DNA of 64,000 bases from Halomonas sp. PR-M31 (GCF_001039575.1 NZ_JIBT01000005.1:1-64000); one strand, 5' to 3'. Shown: positions 44,120-54,759, counted from the first letter of the stretch. Made by a program: numbers and translations. The notes: generated by a model from the sequence alone, not told the origin.

Positions 44120-47100
44120 TCAGATCGTTTCCGGCTCGAGCCAGCGCTGCCAGAGTGTTTCCACCACTTGGCGATACTCCTGGTAATCCGATGCCTCGAC
44201 CCGCGTGCCGCTCTTGGTCAGCGCATTACGATGGCCAATGTGACGATAGGCCAGATATGCCTCGCGCAGCCGACGCGCATCTTCATCCGGCATGCAGCCG
44301 CTCGATTCCAGTGTTTCCAGAATACGAACATTGTCGCTCCAGGCCAAGAGATCCGGGGTTTGAAATCCATGCAGGAGCACCGCGTACTGACTCAGGAATT
44401 CGATATCGATCATGCCACCGGCATCGTGCTTGAGATCGAACTTGCCCTGCTCGCGCTGTTTGGCGCTACTGCCAAGATGCTCGCGCATCTTGTGGCGCAT
44501 CTTGACGACTTCCTGGCGTAGCGCCTCCGGATCACGTTCGCGACCCAACACTTCGCGGCGCACCGCGCTGAAGCGCTCGGCCAGCTCAGAACTACCGGCA
44601 ACGACTCGGGCGCGTACCAATGCCTGATGCTCCCAGGTCCAGGCGTGATTACGCTGATAATCCGCAAAGGATTCGAGACTGGTCACCAAGAGCCCCGAGT
44701 TGCCCGAAGGGCGCAGGCGCATATCCACGTCATAGAGTGCGCCGGCAGGGGTGATGGCGGTCAACAGATGAATGATGCGTTGCCCCAGTCGAGTAAAAAA
44801 CACGCCATTGTCGATGGCGCGCTTGCCGTCGGTGGTGCCCTGGGTCGCCGCGTCGTGAATGAACACCAGATCCAGATCCGAGCCATAGCCAAGCTCGATT
44901 CCCCCCAGCTTGCCGTAGCCCACGATCAGAAAATTCGGCTCAGAATGCTGACCGCCATCCCGATGCTGCGGCAGGCCATGCTTGCGGGTCAGGTGGCGCC
45001 AGGCCATCCTCAGCACCTGTTCCAGCACCACCTCGGCAATGAAGGTCAGATAGTCGCTGACCTTCATCAGCGTACGAGCGCCAGCGATGTCCGAGGCGGC
45101 TACATGCAGCACCTGGGCATGCTTGAAGATACGCAGCGCCTCGAGCTGCGCCTCCTCGTCCTCCTCTGGCACCCGCCCCAGGGTCTGGCGCAGCTCATCG
45201 GTCAGGCGCGCCTTGTCCGCAGGGGAGTAGAGCGTATCCGGCGACAATAGCTCATCGAGCAGCACCGGATGACGCGCCAGCTGTTCGGCAATCCAGGGGC
45301 TCGCCGTGCATAGCGCTATCAAGTGCTTGAGTGCATCGGGGTTTTCACGCAGCAGGGCCAGATAGGCAGTGCGCCGCAATACTGCCTCGATCAATGGCAG
45401 GGTGCGCTCAAGGGCCGTGTCCGGTGCCTCGCTGTCGGTGATGGCGGCCAGCAGCAAGGGCATCAGCGCCTCCAGACGCTCCTGTCCGATACGCTGCATG
45501 CCCTGCACGGCCCGGGACTGGCGCAACGTCTTCAGCCGCCGCAAAGCCTCTTCCGGCGCGGCGAACCCCGTCCCTTCGAACAACCGATGACTCTCTTCCT
45601 GGGTAAGCTCACCGCGCCAGGCAGCACGCCATTCATCTAAAGGGATCTCATCGTCACTATCGCTGGCATCGACGGGTGTCTCGGCTTCCTCTTCCGGGTC
45701 GGCAATCACCGCATCGAAATGCCGCCGAATGCGTTCCCGCACTTCCCTGAGCTGCGCATCCAGAGCAGTCCAATCATCATAGGATTGCTCCGGGTGGCTC
45801 ATGGCCAGGGCCAGCCGCTCCCGGTTCAGTGAATCCTCGGGTAGCGTCTGGGTCTGACGATCCTCCTGAGCCTGCAGGGCATGTTCGAGGTTGCGCAAGA
45901 AGACATAGTCCTCGCCAAGCTCATCAACCACCACTTGAGGCAGCAGTTCCAGCTCCGGCAGGCGCTGCAGCGCCGTTCTCAATGACGGCACCTGCAGTTC
46001 GGTATCGCGACCGCCGCGAATCAACTGAAAGACCTGCACCACGAACTCCACTTCACGAATACCGCCAGGCCCCAGCTTGATATTGTCTTGAATCTCCTTG
46101 CGCCGCACCTCCCGATTGATCAAGGCCTTCATCTCGCGCAAGGATTCGATGGCGCCGAAATCCAGATAGCGGCGATAGATGAAGGGTCGCAACCGGGCCA
46201 GCAGTTCCGCCCCGGCATCCAGATCGCCAGCAACCGGCCGAGCCTTGAGCATGGCGTAGCGCTCCCACTCCCGGCCCTGATCCTGATAGTAGCTGGTCAT
46301 CATGTTGAAACTGCCCACCAGCGGACCGCCCTCGCCAAGCGGGCGCAGGCGCATGTCGACCCGAAAGACGAAGCCGTCCGCGGTAATCGCATCCAGGGCA
46401 GCAATCAGCTTCTGACCCAGCCGAGTGAAATACTCCTGATGATCGTATTCGCGCTTGCCCTCCTGCGTCGTGCCCTTTTCGGGAAAGGCAAAAATCAGAT
46501 CGATATCCGAAGAGAGATTGAGCTCCCCCGCTCCCAGCTTGCCCATGCCCAGCACGACCAGACGCTGGGGCGAACCATCCTCCCGCGGCGCCGGCACCCC
46601 CCAACGCGGCGCGAAATGCGCCTCGAGCCAGACAAGTGCGCCTTCGAGACATATCTCTGCCAGGCGCGAGACGCTGGCGGCGGTATCCCACATGCCATAG
46701 CCGCTTGGCGGATTGAGATCACGCCAGATGATGCCCAGCATGCGGGCCCGGCGAAAGCGCCGCAGCGCCGCCTGCATCTGCGCCTCGTCCTCTGCGCTAT
46801 CGAGCGCGTCGGTGAGCACTTGAGTCAGCGCCGCCTCGTCCAGCGCTGCGTCGAGCTCCCCTTCCGCCTCCAGGAATGCCAGCCAGTCGGGGTATCGCGC
46901 CAGCGTATCTCCCGCAAAGGTCGAGCAGGCCAGCACCCGGACCAGCTGCTCTCGCCGAGTTTGCGACAAGGCCTGCCAGGTATCGCTTGGGCGCTCCATC
47001 TTTTTGAGCTCGGCCAGATTATCTGCCTGGGTCAGCGCCTCATCCAGACGCTCTTTCGCCTTGCCTAACGACTCCCGCAGCGAGCCGGGAATGTTCGTCA

Positions 47101-47128
47101 GCGGTAGAAAATCGTCGGGCAGTGCCAT
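44120..47128 (-). CDS. glnE: glutamine synthetase adenylyltransferase/deadenylase
   Basis: The protein of 1,002 residues regulates glutamine synthetase by adding or removing AMP in response to nitrogen and PII signals. It has two nucleotidyltransferase domains with GSDIDLIF-like motifs: LSSDIDLIFAFPEKG and YGSDLDLVFIHDA. Each is followed by a helical GlnD-PII-UR-type region. ATG 47128 gives the usual N-terminus MALPDDFLPLTNI; the frame extends further upstream without homology. Confidence 0.93.
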   Translation of the reverse strand: MALPDDFLPLTNIPGSLRESLGKAKERLDEALTQADNLAELKKMERPSDTWQALSQTRREQLVRVLACSTFAGDTLARYPDWLAFLEAEGELDAALDEAALTQVLTDALDSAEDEAQMQAALRRFRRARMLGIIWRDLNPPSGYGMWDTAASVSRLAEICLEGALVWLEAHFAPRWGVPAPREDGSPQRLVVLGMGKLGAGELNLSSDIDLIFAFPEKGTTQEGKREYDHQEYFTRLGQKLIAALDAITADGFVFRVDMRLRPLGEGGPLVGSFNMMTSYYQDQGREWERYAMLKARPVAGDLDAGAELLARLRPFIYRRYLDFGAIESLREMKALINREVRRKEIQDNIKLGPGGIREVEFVVQVFQLIRGGRDTELQVPSLRTALQRLPELELLPQVVVDELGEDYVFLRNLEHALQAQEDRQTQTLPEDSLNRERLALAMSHPEQSYDDWTALDAQLREVRERIRRHFDAVIADPEEEAETPVDASDSDDEIPLDEWRAAWRGELTQEESHRLFEGTGFAAPEEALRRLKTLRQSRAVQGMQRIGQERLEALMPLLLAAITDSEAPDTALERTLPLIEAVLRRTAYLALLRENPDALKHLIALCTASPWIAEQLARHPVLLDELLSPDTLYSPADKARLTDELRQTLGRVPEEDEEAQLEALRIFKHAQVLHVAASDIAGARTLMKVSDYLTFIAEVVLEQVLRMAWRHLTRKHGLPQHRDGGQHSEPNFLIVGYGKLGGIELGYGSDLDLVFIHDAATQGTTDGKRAIDNGVFFTRLGQRIIHLLTAITPAGALYDVDMRLRPSGNSGLLVTSLESFADYQRNHAWTWEHQALVRARVVAGSSELAERFSAVRREVLGRERDPEALRQEVVKMRHKMREHLGSSAKQREQGKFDLKHDAGGMIDIEFLSQYAVLLHGFQTPDLLAWSDNVRILETLESSGCMPDEDARRLREAYLAYRHIGHRNALTKSGTRVEASDYQEYRQVVETLWQRWLEPETI

Positions 47129-47267
47129 GAAAGTCTCGTCGCTATAACAAATGGAAATGTGGGAGAGGCAGTTCGAATAGTCCCAGCATAGCGAAGGGCG
47201 TACCACGGCAGAAGAGAACCGAGTATTTTTATAGCGCTGCCTTTCATCGAAACCAAAAGGATCATTG

Positions 47268-48347
47268 ATGAACATCTTCGAAAAAACGACGCTGGTCGCT
47301 GCGTCCTGTCTGATGGGAGCCGCAGTGCCGGGATATGCCCAGAGCGAAAGCGGCGGCGCGCCCCCTGTCAAGGACCCGGCCACGATCGAGCTGACAAGCG
47401 GCTTTGATCATATTGGCGCCGAAGTGCACAGCATTAACGTCGAAGGCCGACCGACCTATTATATCGATGAAGGCCGCGCTGAAGATCGTCCAGTGGTCTT
47501 TATCGGCGGGCAAGGAACCAGCCTTGCGGCCTTCCAGCTGACCGAATTCAATCGCTCGACCCGCCAGGCACTGGGGCTACGAATGATCTCCATCGAGCGC
47601 AACGGATTTGGCGAGTCGCCGCTAGATGTCGATCGCGGCTATGCCGACTACACAAAAGAGGTACTAGCGGTTCTGGATCATCTGAATGTCGGAAAATTCG
47701 CCATCGTCGCGATTTCAGGTGGCGGTGCCTATGCCGCGCATCTGGCGGCTGCGGTACCTGAACGGGTGCTGTCTCTTCACGCAACAGCCGCTGTCACCAC
47801 CACTCTGCCGACCCGAGACGAGCCGGAGTGCAGCGCGTCGTTTGAGGAGACGAAGGTAAAGCTGATCCAATATACCCATCATCCAAAAGACTGGTGGGGT
47901 GTGCGCGGCTCACCCGTGCTGGTGGTTCCAGGCTGGCAAACCGAGGCCTATGGTGATGCAACGCGATCGTTTTATGTCAACGGTCAGATGGGTGACCCGT
48001 CCGCGCTGGCGGTTGAATACAGGCTCCCTTGCTCGGAAGATGCCGTCGTTGACGCTTCACGAATCACCGCTCCCACCTATCTTTACTGGGGCAAAGAGGA
48101 CGAGACGGTACCGGTCGAAAATATAGAGAAATGGAAATCGGCGCTACCGAACATCGCCCGGGCCACGGTCTATCCGGGCCAGGGACATACGGTTCAGTAT
48201 CGTCACTGGGATCAGGTTCTTGCCGATATTGCCGGGCTCGGCGACTACTCAGTGGTTTGTCGCGACGGGGAGACCCGGCTGGTGGCCAACACCGCTGTAA
48301 AAGACAAGGAGTTCTTCGGCAACTGTGCCTGGCAAAAAGCAGAATGA
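47268..48347 (+). CDS. exported alpha/beta hydrolase
   Basis: The 359-residue protein has a signal peptide (FEKTTLVAASCLMGAAVPGYAQ), an alpha/beta-hydrolase core with VVFIGGQGTSLAAF, a nucleophile elbow AISGGGAYAAHLAA and a C-terminal His in GQGHTVQYRHW. The Ser elbow reads ISGGG, and the acid lies in WGKEDETVPV. The substrate is unknown. It is divergent from glnE and 60 bases upstream of the XdhC gene on the same strand. Confidence 0.8.
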   Translation: MNIFEKTTLVAASCLMGAAVPGYAQSESGGAPPVKDPATIELTSGFDHIGAEVHSINVEGRPTYYIDEGRAEDRPVVFIGGQGTSLAAFQLTEFNRSTRQALGLRMISIERNGFGESPLDVDRGYADYTKEVLAVLDHLNVGKFAIVAISGGGAYAAHLAAAVPERVLSLHATAAVTTTLPTRDEPECSASFEETKVKLIQYTHHPKDWWGVRGSPVLVVPGWQTEAYGDATRSFYVNGQMGDPSALAVEYRLPCSEDAVVDASRITAPTYLYWGKEDETVPVENIEKWKSALPNIARATVYPGQGHTVQYRHWDQVLADIAGLGDYSVVCRDGETRLVANTAVKDKEFFGNCAWQKAE

Positions 48348-48407
48348 TCCAGCTTTCGTCTCATGACTAAGGACAAGTCGAGAAACAAATCAAGGAGAAA
48401 GCGGTAC

Positions 48408-49379
48408 ATGCACCATCTGGATTTGCAAGTAATCGAATTCGCTCTGCGTTGGGCCAACGCCGGCGAGCCGGTGTGGCTGTGTACCGTGCTGGCGACCTTC
48501 GGCTCCTCGCCCCGGGAACCCGGATCGCTCCTGGTCGCCCGGGCCAAGGGTGAACATGTCGGCTCTCTTTCCGGGGGCTGTGTCGAGGAAGACTTTCTGG
48601 CGCGTTTGCAGGAAGGCGCCTTCGACAAGCCGGTAACGCTGGTTCGCTATGGCGATGGCGGTATCGATCATCCTCGAGTAACGCTGCCCTGCGGCGGCAG
48701 TCTCGAGGTGCTGGTGGAGCGCCTGCAGCCCAGCCCTCCTACCCTGATTCATCTTGAAGTGCTGCAGGCAGCACTGCTCGGTCAGCGCGCACTGATTCGC
48801 CAAGTGAATCTCAAAGACGGTCGAATCAGCTTTGCCGAGGGCGACGCCCAGGGGCCACAGGTGGAACGGAATACAGACAGCGTGCGGATACGGATCGGTC
48901 CGGCGCTGCGATTGATCATTGCGGGCATTTCCCCGGTTTCTGCCGCCTGCGCCGAGTTTGCCCGCACCCTGGGGTTCGAGGTCATCGTCTGTGATCCGCG
49001 AGACGAGGCTCGTGCGACGTTCAACGTGCCCGGCGTAGAGGTTCAAGCGGTGCTGCCGTCGCTGTTCATCGCCTCCGGGGCCAGCCATGCCGCCACCGCT
49101 GTAGTGGCCTTGACCCATGATCCGCGTATCGACGATCTGGCCATGATCGAAGCCGTGCGCACCCCGGCGTTCTATATCGGCGTGATGGGATCACAGCGTA
49201 CGTCAGAACAGCGCGCCGAGCGCCTGCAACGCTCCGGTGGGCTGAACGACGAGGAGATTGCTCGTATTCGCATGCCCATCGGCCTGGCCCTGGGTAGCAA
49301 GACTCCAGCGGAGATCGCCTTGGCAGTCATGGCGGATATTCTGCGAGTTCAACGTGGGCGAGCACGCGATGCCTTGTGA
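48408..49379 (+). CDS. XdhC/CoxI-family molybdenum-enzyme maturation protein
   Basis: The 323-residue protein has the XdhC N-terminal domain (FGSSPREPGSLLVARAKGEHVGSLSGGCVEEDFL cited as GSSPREPGS and GSLSGGCVEED) and a Rossmann-like C-terminal domain (FEVIVCDPRDEARAT, HDPRIDDLAM, IGVMGSQRTSEQRAER). XdhC proteins carry and help sulfurate the molybdenum cofactor for xanthine dehydrogenase-like hydroxylases. ATG 48408 follows an aaggag site. No molybdenum hydroxylase gene is in the window. It overlaps the next gene by 11 bases. Confidence 0.85.
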   Translation: MHHLDLQVIEFALRWANAGEPVWLCTVLATFGSSPREPGSLLVARAKGEHVGSLSGGCVEEDFLARLQEGAFDKPVTLVRYGDGGIDHPRVTLPCGGSLEVLVERLQPSPPTLIHLEVLQAALLGQRALIRQVNLKDGRISFAEGDAQGPQVERNTDSVRIRIGPALRLIIAGISPVSAACAEFARTLGFEVIVCDPRDEARATFNVPGVEVQAVLPSLFIASGASHAATAVVALTHDPRIDDLAMIEAVRTPAFYIGVMGSQRTSEQRAERLQRSGGLNDEEIARIRMPIGLALGSKTPAEIALAVMADILRVQRGRARDAL

Positions 49380-49986
49380 GGAAGGCCGCAGCAAACCGCG
49401 TGTCGTCGCGTTGGTGATGGCCGCAGGGCTGTCTCGTCGCTTTGGCAGGGACAAGCGCCGAGCCCGGCTTAGAAACAGTCGATCCCTGCTGCAGGCCACT
49501 CTGGATCTGGCAAAGGCGAACTTCGAGGCCACCTGGGTGGTTCTACGCCAGCAAGACAACCCCCGGGAGCTGGGCCTCGATCCCCATGTGCGCGTAATAC
49601 ACGCCCCAGACAGCGATATCGGCCTGGGCACTAGCCTGGGTGCGGCGTTCTCCGTGCTGCAAATCCAGGCCAGTGCTCGTGATGCAGACGCCGCCGCAGT
49701 AATGTTAGGGGACATGCCCTGGGTGTCGCCGCATACTTGCCGGACGTTAATAAATCATGCCCAAGCCGAGCGCATCCTACTGCCCCGTCATCAAGAGCCA
49801 CGCTACAAGGGCCGCTCCGGTCATCCGGTGCTGTTCGGCCGCACCTTCTGGCCAGCGCTAAGTCTTTTGAGCGGCGACACCGGTGCCCGGGAGATACTCA
49901 AGCAGCATGCTTCAAGCTGCAGGGTCGTCGAGGTGGACGACCCGGGCATACATCGCGACGTGGATGTACCGCTGGACCTGAACTAA
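49369..49986 (+). CDS. MobA/MocA-like nucleotidyltransferase
   Basis: The 205-residue protein has the nucleotide-binding start LVMAAGLSRRFGRDKRRARL and the pattern GDMPWVSPHTCRTLI with KGRSGHPVLFGRTFWPAL. It is like the CTP- or GTP-molybdopterin transferases (MocA/MobA). It overlaps xdhC by 11 bases, so the pair should mature a molybdenum enzyme. The KRRARLRNSRSLLQ stretch departs from the usual K-x-L-x-L motif. Its stop overlaps the convergent dgkA gene by 4 bases. Confidence 0.82.
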   Translation: MPCEEGRSKPRVVALVMAAGLSRRFGRDKRRARLRNSRSLLQATLDLAKANFEATWVVLRQQDNPRELGLDPHVRVIHAPDSDIGLGTSLGAAFSVLQIQASARDADAAAVMLGDMPWVSPHTCRTLINHAQAERILLPRHQEPRYKGRSGHPVLFGRTFWPALSLLSGDTGAREILKQHASSCRVVEVDDPGIHRDVDVPLDLN

Positions 49987-50354
49987 CCGGCAAGCCGCTG
50001 CCACAGCAGCAACCCCCAGGTCACGCCGGCCATGATCAATGACAGCATGACCGCCGCGGAGCCGATGTCCTTGGCCCGCCCGGATAGCACGTGATGCTCC
50101 GAGCCGATGCGGTCGATGGCGGTTTCCACGGCGCTGTTGAGCAGCTCGACGATCAGCACCAGAAAGCAGCTGCTGATCAGCAGTATCCACTCAACAGGGG
50201 TTTGCCCGACCCAAAAAGCAAAGGGCAAGAATACGGCGCACAGCACCAGCTCCTGACGGAAAGCCGCTTCGTGCAGGGTGGCGGCCTTGAGGCCCATGAA
50301 GGAATAGCGTGTCGAGTTCACCAGATGGCGCCAGCCAGTCGCGCTCGATTTCAT
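49983..50354 (-). CDS. dgkA: diacylglycerol kinase
   Basis: The 123-residue three-helix membrane enzyme phosphorylates diacylglycerol. It has the catalytic segment ELLNSAVETAIDRIG, FRQELVLCAVFLPFAFWVG and a C-terminal helix. Single gene. It is convergent with the MobA-like gene. Confidence 0.92.
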   Translation of the reverse strand: MKSSATGWRHLVNSTRYSFMGLKAATLHEAAFRQELVLCAVFLPFAFWVGQTPVEWILLISSCFLVLIVELLNSAVETAIDRIGSEHHVLSGRAKDIGSAAVMLSLIMAGVTWGLLLWQRLAG

Positions 50355-50500
50355 CTTGCGGATCCATGCGATTGAATGTGGGCGCCTAGTCTATCTAATT
50401 TGGCCATTCAATTCGGCCATATAATTCAGCCCCAGGATTGTCGTTACCAGCGCTGCCGAACTAGCCTGTAAGAATACTTTCCCTATTGCAGGAGAACCTC

Positions 50501-51478
50501 ATGGCCCGCGTCGTAATGCTAAGAGACCAAGAACCTCGCTGTCAGATCGAGGAGATCGACGCCAATGATCTTCCCGAGCGTTCGGTCAGCGTCGATATCG
50601 ACTACTCGGACCTGAACTACAAGGATGCGCTCGCCGTGACCGGCAAGGGCAAGATCGTGCGGGACTACCCTTTCGTACCGGGCATCGATTTTGCCGGCAC
50701 CGTGCGGGAATCACGCAGTGATCACTATGCTGCCGGCGACAAGGTGATTCTTACCGGTTGGGGGGTGGGCGAGCGCCACTGGGGCGGCTTTGCAGAGACC
50801 ATGAACGTCGATGCGGACTGGCTGGTGCCCTGCCCCGACGACCTGTCAACCCGGGACGCCATGCTGCTCGGTACTGCAGGCCTGACCGCCATGCTCAGTG
50901 TGATTCAACTCGAGCAGGCCGGTCTCGCGGCGGGCGGCAAGGTGTTGGTGACCGGGGCTACCGGCGGCGTGGGTAGCTGGGCAGTGCAGATGCTGGCCCA
51001 GCTTGGCTACGACGTGGAAGCCGTCACCGGCAAGGCGGAGCAGCATCATTGGTTGGAAGAGCTCGGCGCCAGTCAGATCGTGCCACGCAGTGAGCTCGAT
51101 GGCGACACCCGCCCTTTGGAAAAAGGCCGTTGGGACGCTGCCGTGGATACCGTCGGCGGTCAGATGCTGGCGGGCGTACTGGCCCGCATGAACTATCAGG
51201 GCCGGGTCGCGGCGGTGGGCTTGGCCGGCGGCACGGATCTGCCGACAACGGTAATGCCGTTCATTCTGCGAGGCGTGTCGTTGCTTGGGGTGGAAAGCGT
51301 CATGGCGCCCTTCGAGCAGCGCCAGGCGGCCTGGCAGCGGCTGGCATCACTGCCCAGAGATCTCTTCACGCGCATGCAAACCGAGGAAATCGGTTTCGAT
51401 CAGGTGGTGGAGCAGGCAGAGGCCATGCTGGCGGGCAAGACCTATGGCCGGGTGCTGATCAATCCTCAACAGAGGTGA
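50501..51478 (+). CDS. acuI: acrylyl-CoA reductase/quinone-oxidoreductase-like MDR enzyme
   Basis: The 325-residue zinc-free MDR protein of the YhdH/AcuI group reduces acrylyl-CoA with NADPH. It has SDLNYKDALAVTGKGKIVR near the N-terminus, VLVTGATGGVGSWAV for cofactor binding, and FILRGVSLLGVESVM. A tight aggag site precedes ATG 50501. No DMSP genes are nearby, so a detoxification role is only possible. Confidence 0.85.
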   Translation: MARVVMLRDQEPRCQIEEIDANDLPERSVSVDIDYSDLNYKDALAVTGKGKIVRDYPFVPGIDFAGTVRESRSDHYAAGDKVILTGWGVGERHWGGFAETMNVDADWLVPCPDDLSTRDAMLLGTAGLTAMLSVIQLEQAGLAAGGKVLVTGATGGVGSWAVQMLAQLGYDVEAVTGKAEQHHWLEELGASQIVPRSELDGDTRPLEKGRWDAAVDTVGGQMLAGVLARMNYQGRVAAVGLAGGTDLPTTVMPFILRGVSLLGVESVMAPFEQRQAAWQRLASLPRDLFTRMQTEEIGFDQVVEQAEAMLAGKTYGRVLINPQQR

Positions 51479-51540
51479 TAGCCACGCTTGCGGGTCTTAC
51501 TTACTGGTCTTACTTGCGAGCTTTATTTGATAGCCACGCT
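51476..51540. repeat. 13-base direct repeat flanking the acuI 3' end
   Basis: tgatagccacgct occurs exactly at 51476-51488 (covering the acuI stop) and at 51528-51540. Between them gtcttactt is also repeated. No function is known. Confidence 0.7.
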
Positions 51541-51621
51541 GTAGTACGACGCTTTATGACATTGTTCCGGGTTGCGCTAAGATGGTGGCCCGCTCATTCA
51601 TGATTCGTCGAGCCATCGCTC

Positions 51622-52641
51622 ATGCCCCTTCGCATCGCCATCAACGGCTACGGTCGCATCGGTCAGTGTGTATTGCGCGCCCTTATCGAGCGCAACAACG
51701 CCAACCTGCAGGTCGTGGCGATCAACGAGCTGTCCGATCTGGAGACCATCGCCTATCTGACCCGCTACGACACCACTCATGGCCGCTTCCCGGGCGAGGT
51801 CGATACCCGGGAAGGACGACTCATCATCAATGGCCAATCCATCAGCGTCGTCTCCGAACCTGATCCCGCGCACCTGCCCTGGCGTGAACTGGAGATCGAC
51901 CTGGTCGTGGAGTGCTCCGGCAGCTTCAAGGATCGCGCTACCGCACAGCAACATCTCGATGCCGGTGCCAAGCGGCTGCTGTTTTCTCAGCCTGCGGAAG
52001 CCGATATGGATCTCACCCTGGTCGGCGGCATCAATGAAAACGACCTTCAGCCCGAGATGCGCATCCTCTCTGCGGCTTCTTGCACCACCAACTGCCTGAT
52101 TCCGATTCTCACGGTGCTCGACGAGGCCCTGGGCATCGAACATGGGGTAACTACTACCATCCATTCAGCGATGAACGATCAGCCAGTGATCGATGCCTAT
52201 AACAAGACCAGCCTGCGTCTGACCCGCTCCGCCATGCATTCGATCGTGCCCGTGGATACCGGCTTGGCTCGGGGTATCGAGCGTCTGATGCCGGCGCTTG
52301 CCGGTCGCTTCGAGTGCCTGCATATGCGGGTACCGACAATCAACGTCTCCGCCATGGACATGGCGATCTGCGTGCGCAGCGAGACCTCGGCATCAAAGGT
52401 CAACGCCTTGCTACGTGAAGCCAGCGAGAGCCGTCTGAAAGGGCTTTTGGGCTATACCGAAGAGCCCATGGCTTCCGTTGACTTCAACCACGACCCGCGC
52501 TCGGGTATCGTGGATGCCACTCAGACCCGGGTAGCCGGCGGTCATCTGATCAAGATGCTGAGCTGGTTCGACAACGAATGGGGCTTTGCCAATCGCATGC
52601 TCGATATTGCCGAGCGCATCGCCGCCTTGAAGTCATACTGA
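51622..52641 (+). CDS. epd: erythrose-4-phosphate dehydrogenase/GAPDH-family enzyme
   Basis: The 339-residue enzyme has the NAD site [11 protein letters not shown], the catalytic Cys in SAASCTTNC and the [14 protein letters not shown] stretch that marks the Epd branch. Epd oxidises erythrose 4-phosphate toward pyridoxal phosphate. GAPDH-type activity cannot be excluded. It is directly followed by pgk, as in the epd-pgk pair of E. coli. The second key motif [10 protein letters not shown] is typical. Confidence 0.85.
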   Translation: MPLRIAINGYGRIGQCVLRALIERNNANLQVVAINELSDLETIAYLTRYDTTHGRFPGEVDTREGRLIINGQSISVVSEPDPAHLPWRELEIDLVVECSGSFKDRATAQQHLDAGAKRLLFSQPAEADMDLTLVGGINENDLQPEMRILSAASCTTNCLIPILTVLDEALGIEHGVTTTIHSAMNDQPVIDAYNKTSLRLTRSAMHSIVPVDTGLARGIERLMPALAGRFECLHMRVPTINVSAMDMAICVRSETSASKVNALLREASESRLKGLLGYTEEPMASVDFNHDPRSGIVDATQTRVAGGHLIKMLSWFDNEWGFANRMLDIAERIAALKSY

Positions 52642-52705
52642 AGCCGTACCGGCTCACCCGTTATTTATTCACCACGACGAGCAATCACCAGGAGGAAGCT
52701 GCCCC

Positions 52706-53872
52706 ATGAACGTGCACAAGATGACCGAGCTGAACCTTGCAGGCAAGCGAGTACTGATCCGGGAGGATCTCAACGTGCCGGTCAAGCAAGGACGCGTGAC
52801 CAGCGATGCCCGTATTCGTGCCTGTTTGCCGACCATTCAGGCGGCCCTGGATGCAGGCGCCAAGGTGCTGCTGATGAGTCATCTGGGCCGACCTACCGAG
52901 GGCGAACCCGCCGATGAGTTTTCGCTGGCGCCGGTGGCGGATCACCTGAGTGAACTGCTGGGCAAGCCGGTGCGTCTGGAGAAGAACTATCTGAAGGGCA
53001 ATGTCGAGGTGGCCGAAGGCGAGGTCGTGCTGCTGGAGAATGTACGCTTCAACACCGGCGAGAAAAAAGACGATGAGGCGCTGTCCAAGGCCTATGCCAA
53101 GCTGTGCGATGTTTTCGTGATGGATGCGTTCGGCACCGCCCATCGCGCCCAGGCCTCCACCCATGGCGTGGCTCGTTTCGCCCCCCAGGCCTGCGCTGGT
53201 CCGCTGCTGGCGCGCGAACTCGAGGCGCTGGAAAAGGCATTGGCTAAACCCAAGCGGCCAATGATTGCCATCGTCGGCGGCTCCAAGGTTTCCACCAAGC
53301 TTGAAGTACTCAATGCGCTTTCAGAGAAATGCGATCAGCTGATCGTTGGGGGCGGTATCGCCAACACCTTTATCGCCGCTGCAGGCTACAAGGTGGGCAA
53401 GTCATTGCATGAGGCGGACCTGGTCGATCAGGCGTCGGCGTTAATGGAAAGAGTCGATATCCCTTTGCCCACGGACGTCGTGGTCGCCAAGGAATTCTCC
53501 GAAAATGCGGAGGCAACGGTCAAAGGGGTGCAGCAGGTTGCCGATGACGAGATGATACTGGATATTGGCCCGGCAACCGCCGAGCACTTTGCTTCCTTGC
53601 TCAAGGAGGCAGGCACGATCTTGTGGAATGGCCCCGTCGGCGTATTCGAGATCGACCAGTTCGGTCAGGGCACCGAGACTCTCTCCAAAGCCATCGCTGC
53701 AAGCAGCGCCTTTTCCATTGCCGGCGGTGGCGACACCCTGGCGGCGATCGACAAGTACGGTATCGAAGATCAGGTATCCTACATTTCCACCGGGGGGGGC
53801 GCCTTCCTGGAATATGTCGAAGGCAAGCAGCTACCCGCCGTCACCGCACTGGAAAAAGCCGCCAAGAAGTAA
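52706..53872 (+). CDS. pgk: phosphoglycerate kinase
   Basis: The 388-residue glycolytic enzyme has [22 protein letters not shown], and the ATP-binding WNGPVGVFE and GGGDTLAAI motifs. It interconverts 1,3-bisphosphoglycerate and 3-phosphoglycerate with ATP. An aggagga site lies just before ATG 52706. It lies 64 bases after epd, so the genes are likely cotranscribed. The usual next gene, fba, is not here. Confidence 0.96.
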   Translation: MNVHKMTELNLAGKRVLIREDLNVPVKQGRVTSDARIRACLPTIQAALDAGAKVLLMSHLGRPTEGEPADEFSLAPVADHLSELLGKPVRLEKNYLKGNVEVAEGEVVLLENVRFNTGEKKDDEALSKAYAKLCDVFVMDAFGTAHRAQASTHGVARFAPQACAGPLLARELEALEKALAKPKRPMIAIVGGSKVSTKLEVLNALSEKCDQLIVGGGIANTFIAAAGYKVGKSLHEADLVDQASALMERVDIPLPTDVVVAKEFSENAEATVKGVQQVADDEMILDIGPATAEHFASLLKEAGTILWNGPVGVFEIDQFGQGTETLSKAIAASSAFSIAGGGDTLAAIDKYGIEDQVSYISTGGGAFLEYVEGKQLPAVTALEKAAKK

Positions 53873-53905
53873 TGGCGCATGCCGGGCCTGGCGGTCCGGC
53901 AAATA

Positions 53906-54328
53906 TCACTCCCCAAACCAGCGCTTCAATACGGCGCGAGCCTTGCTTGTGTGCTCTTTCTTGATGTGAGCAGCCACTACGGCCAGGGCCCCGACCAGCA
54001 CCGAGACATCATCCGTGTAACCGACAAAAGGTGTCACATCGGGAATGGTATCCAGCGGAAAGATGAAGTAGCCAAGCGCGCCGTAAATGGTGGTTTTTGC
54101 CCATACCGGCGTGTCCGGGTCCTGGGCGGAGTAGTAAAGCTTCAGACCGGGCTCAAGAGTCGTCTTTCCCGCCTTTTTGGCATAGCGCGATACCTTGTTC
54201 CAAAAGGCTTCATCGGAATACTGCGACTTGTTCTCAAGAGTATCGTATTGCACGTTGTCTTCATCCACGAGCACAGGAAGCTTGTGCTTGCGCGACTTGG
54301 CATCATGCGTCAGTAATTTCTGTTCCAT
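53906..54328 (-). CDS. DUF1232 (YkvA-like) protein
   Basis: The 140-residue protein has the DUF1232 core YGALGYFIFPLDTIPDVTPFVGYTDDVSVLVGAL (cited as IFPLDTIPDVTPFVGYTDD). Such proteins are small membrane-linked proteins of unknown role. The stretch EPGLKLYYSAQDPDTPVW lies upstream of it. It is convergent with pgk. Confidence 0.85.
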   Translation of the reverse strand: MEQKLLTHDAKSRKHKLPVLVDEDNVQYDTLENKSQYSDEAFWNKVSRYAKKAGKTTLEPGLKLYYSAQDPDTPVWAKTTIYGALGYFIFPLDTIPDVTPFVGYTDDVSVLVGALAVVAAHIKKEHTSKARAVLKRWFGE

Positions 54329-54480
54329 GGGCTCCTCTCATTGCACTGTTAAAAACAGCCCTACTTGAATCAGCTCCTTTTGAACCGATTCTTCCTGAAT
54401 CAGTTCCCTATCCTTCATAAGATAGCCCTTAACGGATCAAAACGCGGCCGGCCGGTTAGCAGGGCCAATCAAATGGATCA

Positions 54481-54759
54481 TCAGCGCTCCAGCTGCTTAC
54501 GCGCATGACGATAGCCGCGGGCACGACGTATGGCTTCGCTGCCGGCCCGGCGACCTATGATTCGTGCCATACCTACCATGACACCGGTAGTGGCACCCCA
54601 TAGCAACGCATGGCGCCATTTCACATCGGGATCATAAGGATCCAGCGGCGGCTTGCCGATCTTGTGCTCGTAAGCCTTGCGCGCACTGTTGCGTGCCGCG
54701 ACCCCGGCAACCACCGCCACGCCGGTGCTGACCAGCGACCACATCGTTTCACTTTTCAT
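54481..54759 (-). CDS. DUF4235 membrane protein
   Basis: The 92-residue protein starts MKSETMWSLVSTGVAVVAGVAA behind an aaggagc site and matches DUF4235, with WRHALLWGATTGVMVGMARIIGRR in the second half. It has two short membrane segments. The role is unknown. The frame extends upstream to 54843 without homology. Confidence 0.78.
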   Translation of the reverse strand: MKSETMWSLVSTGVAVVAGVAARNSARKAYEHKIGKPPLDPYDPDVKWRHALLWGATTGVMVGMARIIGRRAGSEAIRRARGYRHARKQLER